In this document: positions 62,084 to 64,000 of the stretch, piece after piece
Position numbering within the stretch: the stretch's first letter is position 1
Layout: the number at the start of each line of letters is the position of its first letter
DNA from: Natronococcus sp. AD-5
Lineage (GTDB): Archaea > Halobacteriota > Halobacteria > Halobacteriales > Natrialbaceae
DNA: 64,000 nucleotides
NCBI RefSeq assembly: GCF_030734285.1
Contig: NZ_CP132294.1
Span: 3,844,001-3,908,000, forward strand
Direction: 5' to 3'
Program-made: the position numbers and the translations under genes
Notes under the pieces: model-generated
The model's database searches: none
What the model was told of the DNA's origin: nothing
The model's input: only the letters and a program-made list of their open reading frames with translations

Positions 62084-63400
62084 TTATCCCTCTCTTTCTT
62101 GCCTTAAATATGGGTCTTCTTGAATATCTATTTCAGCTCCACCTAAACTGGTGTTAATAGCTTTGCTCAATAGCCGCTCTGAAAACCCAGCCAAGAAGGT
62201 AAGGAGTAATACAGTACCTACAGTTATCGTCTCAACTGAAATGGTAAGGAGACCACTATCAAGGAACATGAATACTATAAGACCAGCTGCTATACCAAGT
62301 ACCATACGAGCATATGCTAACTTTTCTAAAGCAAGTGTCTCGCTAGGGTAGCTTGCGTTGGGAGAAAGCCCACGAAGCGAGAAAAGACCACTAATTGATG
62401 CTCCTAGAAGGGCGAAAAGAACAACTGCGATGTAAATTGAAGGCCCATGCGCTGATGATAGCGGCCCCAGAGCTTCCCATACATTATAACTAGGAGAAAT
62501 TCCAACTTGATTCAAAAGTGTGTCATATAATCCTTCAAAAACTGGGATCATAGCTGGAAGAGTGATATAATATATAACCAATGATATCATGCTAATTATA
62601 CTACCTCCTAGAAATGCATTAAATTGACCAGCAAGTTTGTTATATGTTTCAGATCTATGGATGAGTGTATCGTCCATAATTTCCCATGCTTGCATTACGT
62701 CAGATAATTCTATATTATCTTTAATCTCATCACTTCCTTTTTTAGTCAGGAGATCACGAATATGATGATACTGCCAACTTGTAGTGTCTAGTTCGTTCTG
62801 CGCTTGATTCACTAGCTTGCTTACTTCTGATTCTAAGAATGATTTTTTATAATCATCACCAGAATATTTATATTTCAGGAAACGAATCTCTCGCTTCGCG
62901 GCCGATAGACCTCGTTGTATTACTGGAATACCCCGATGACCTTCCTGAAATCCCCAATTAGCGACTAGATAATGTGTATATATCGCCGACATATGTGGGT
63001 TTTTGTTCGCATAATCAATTTTAGCACGTGTCTCTAAATCAATTGGAGTAGGATCAAAATCATCACTCTCTAATTCACCGCGAACCATATCAAAATAATC
63101 ACCACTACCAATATATTCGCTATCTGACCGTTCATTATATATCTGGTTCATCAACTGTCGATACTGGTTATCTATATATTCATACTCCCAAGCAAGTTTT
63201 GGCGAGACTTTTAATCGGGTCCCGAACTCAGGAGGTGCAACTCCTGTATTTGCAGCCTGCGTAGACTCAGGAGTAATTTCGTCCAAACTATCTGCCGAAT
63301 ATTCAGCATCAATAGGCGGTGTTCTCTTACCTCTACCAAGGATTTGTTTGACAGTTGTTACCACTCTACTCATAATATTCACTACTCGACTATAGGCCAA
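62084..63400 (-). CDS. AT-rich membrane protein of unknown function
   Basis: The frame gives 438 residues from 63400; an ATG at 63373 (MSRVVTTVKQILGR) is also possible. The first 240 residues are cytosolic and helical (WEYEYIDNQYRQLMNQIY, YANKNPHMSAIYTHYLVAN, KYSGDDYKKSFLESEVSKL). Four transmembrane helices occupy the rest (IISMISLVIYYITLPAMIP; IYIAVVLFALLGASISGLF; MVLGIAAGLIVFMFLD; ITVGTVLLLTFLAGF). GC content is far below the haloarchaeal norm, a strong sign of recent transfer from a virus or AT-rich element. The family is not recognised. Confidence 0.72.
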   Translation of the reverse strand: MAYSRVVNIMSRVVTTVKQILGRGKRTPPIDAEYSADSLDEITPESTQAANTGVAPPEFGTRLKVSPKLAWEYEYIDNQYRQLMNQIYNERSDSEYIGSGDYFDMVRGELESDDFDPTPIDLETRAKIDYANKNPHMSAIYTHYLVANWGFQEGHRGIPVIQRGLSAAKREIRFLKYKYSGDDYKKSFLESEVSKLVNQAQNELDTTSWQYHHIRDLLTKKGSDEIKDNIELSDVMQAWEIMDDTLIHRSETYNKLAGQFNAFLGGSIISMISLVIYYITLPAMIPVFEGLYDTLLNQVGISPSYNVWEALGPLSSAHGPSIYIAVVLFALLGASISGLFSLRGLSPNASYPSETLALEKLAYARMVLGIAAGLIVFMFLDSGLLTISVETITVGTVLLLTFLAGFSERLLSKAINTSLGGAEIDIQEDPYLRQEREG

Positions 63401-63885
63401 ATAGTTATCTCACTAACAGATGATTTGTTATTCAACTTCACCATGATTCTAAAAATAATAGTTGACACAAAGAGAATGTCTGGAATAAAATACATGTTAG
63501 TGCCAGTTATTCTAATGACCGTATTCTGGCATAAATACATGAAAATCATATATTAGGAAAATATCTATAGGTAATACATTGATAAATCCAGTTCTACAAA
63601 TATACACACGAAACCCGAGATCTCGTGCGTACATTCAGAGAAATCCGATTTTGTAAAGAGAGGAGACGGCTCCTGTAGTATTCATACGTTCTGTAATTGA
63701 TATTGAGATAACATATGGCTATAGGCGAGATCGTTCCTGATTCATGTATACGTGGACAGAAATCTGGTCTGTTTAGGATGCTGTTCTTAGATCATTTGTA
63801 GCAGCAAACTTTAATCCATCCCTATCAAAGCTTTAGTGTGGATTCGCACAGCTCTGTCATCACTCAATATTGATCTGATATCAAG
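63401..63885. other. AT-rich gene-free stretch
   Basis: No convincing gene was found. The sequence continues the low-GC character of the adjacent membrane-protein gene. The small plus-strand frame at 63344-63556 is not supported. Confidence 0.4.
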
Positions 63886-64000
63886 TTACCTCTCAGAATC
63901 TCTCTCGTAGTTTTCGCAAACAGTTGTACGGAGTTCTTCGAGAAGTTCTGGATGGTGCTCTTCAAGAATGCTAATATCTCGATCCAATTCTTCATCAATT
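63886..64000 (-). CDS. 3' end of a gene cut by the window edge
   Basis: On the minus strand the frame enters at the right edge and reads IDEELDRDISILEEHHPELL, then EELRTTVCENYERDSER and a TAA at 63886. The acidic helical composition is that of a real haloarchaeal protein end. The product cannot be named. Confidence 0.5.
   Translation of the reverse strand, partial: IDEELDRDISILEEHHPELLEELRTTVCENYERDSER

Noticed and set aside
1-64000. CRISPR arrays, tRNA and rRNA genes
   Set aside because: No regularly spaced repeats with unique spacers, no cloverleaf with a matching acceptor stem and no rRNA-like blocks were noticed on reading; a dedicated tRNA scan could still find one.

Overview
The window comes from a haloarchaeon (class Halobacteria). 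The evidence is the very acidic, Asp/Glu-rich proteins, an S-layer glycoprotein with a haloarchaeal signal peptide and PGF-CTERM tail, Tat signals on secreted proteins, Orc1/Cdc6-type initiators, a HalX response regulator, archaeal pilins, and leaderless genes with TATA boxes about 30 bp upstream. Two Orc1/Cdc6 genes, a ParA partition locus, an origin-like repeat array and many broken mobile-element genes point to a plasmid or megaplasmid, or an integrated one. No rRNA, tRNA or CRISPR array was seen.

Layout. 1-7.4 kb: very GC-rich, two giant coupled genes of unknown function (the first runs off the left edge), ending abruptly at a truncated gene. 7.7-16 kb: accessory block with two paralogous zinc-ribbon regulators, a ferredoxin, an integrase, a reductase-like/VOC/SRPBCC trio (the last broken by a stop codon), an integrase split by an inserted gene, and a membrane-anchored winged-helix protein. 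16.7-22.3 kb: an MFS transporter, then an operon with a divergent family-B DNA polymerase (PolB2 type), a small protein and a RecA-like protein without a Walker A motif, preceded by an Orc1/Cdc6 ATPase gene. A shared palindromic motif lies upstream of both promoters. 22.6-28.2 kb: decayed integrase and transposase, a sensor histidine kinase, and a run of zinc-ribbon microprotein genes, several of them broken. 29-35.9 kb: a two-gene membrane operon, ParA plus partner nested between fragments of a second par copy, an Orc1/Cdc6 initiator, and the putative origin. 36-42.8 kb: small zinc proteins and the S-layer glycoprotein. 42.8-49.6 kb: a pilin-like secretory operon, a type IV pilin and a DNA-binding protein. 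49.7-56.7 kb: small and duplicated genes, a Tat-secreted protein, a halocyanin-like cupredoxin, a toxin-antitoxin pair with a broken toxin, and a HalX regulator. 57-60.8 kb: a SipW/TasA-like secretion cluster (signal peptidase, two camelysin-like proteins, a DUF5305-like protein). 61-64 kb: another integrase remnant and an AT-rich membrane-protein gene.

How the genes may work together. The par locus, the initiator at 33 kb and the repeats at 34-35 kb form a replication and partition core. The polymerase, RecA-like and Orc genes look like an archaeal dpo2-type DNA-damage-tolerance module with its own Orc-family regulator; this is the most interesting candidate system. The S-layer, pilin and TasA-like clusters make this replicon a surface-structure island. 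Six or more fragments of one integrase family mark repeated integration and decay. All functions are inferred by reading the sequence; no database search was run.
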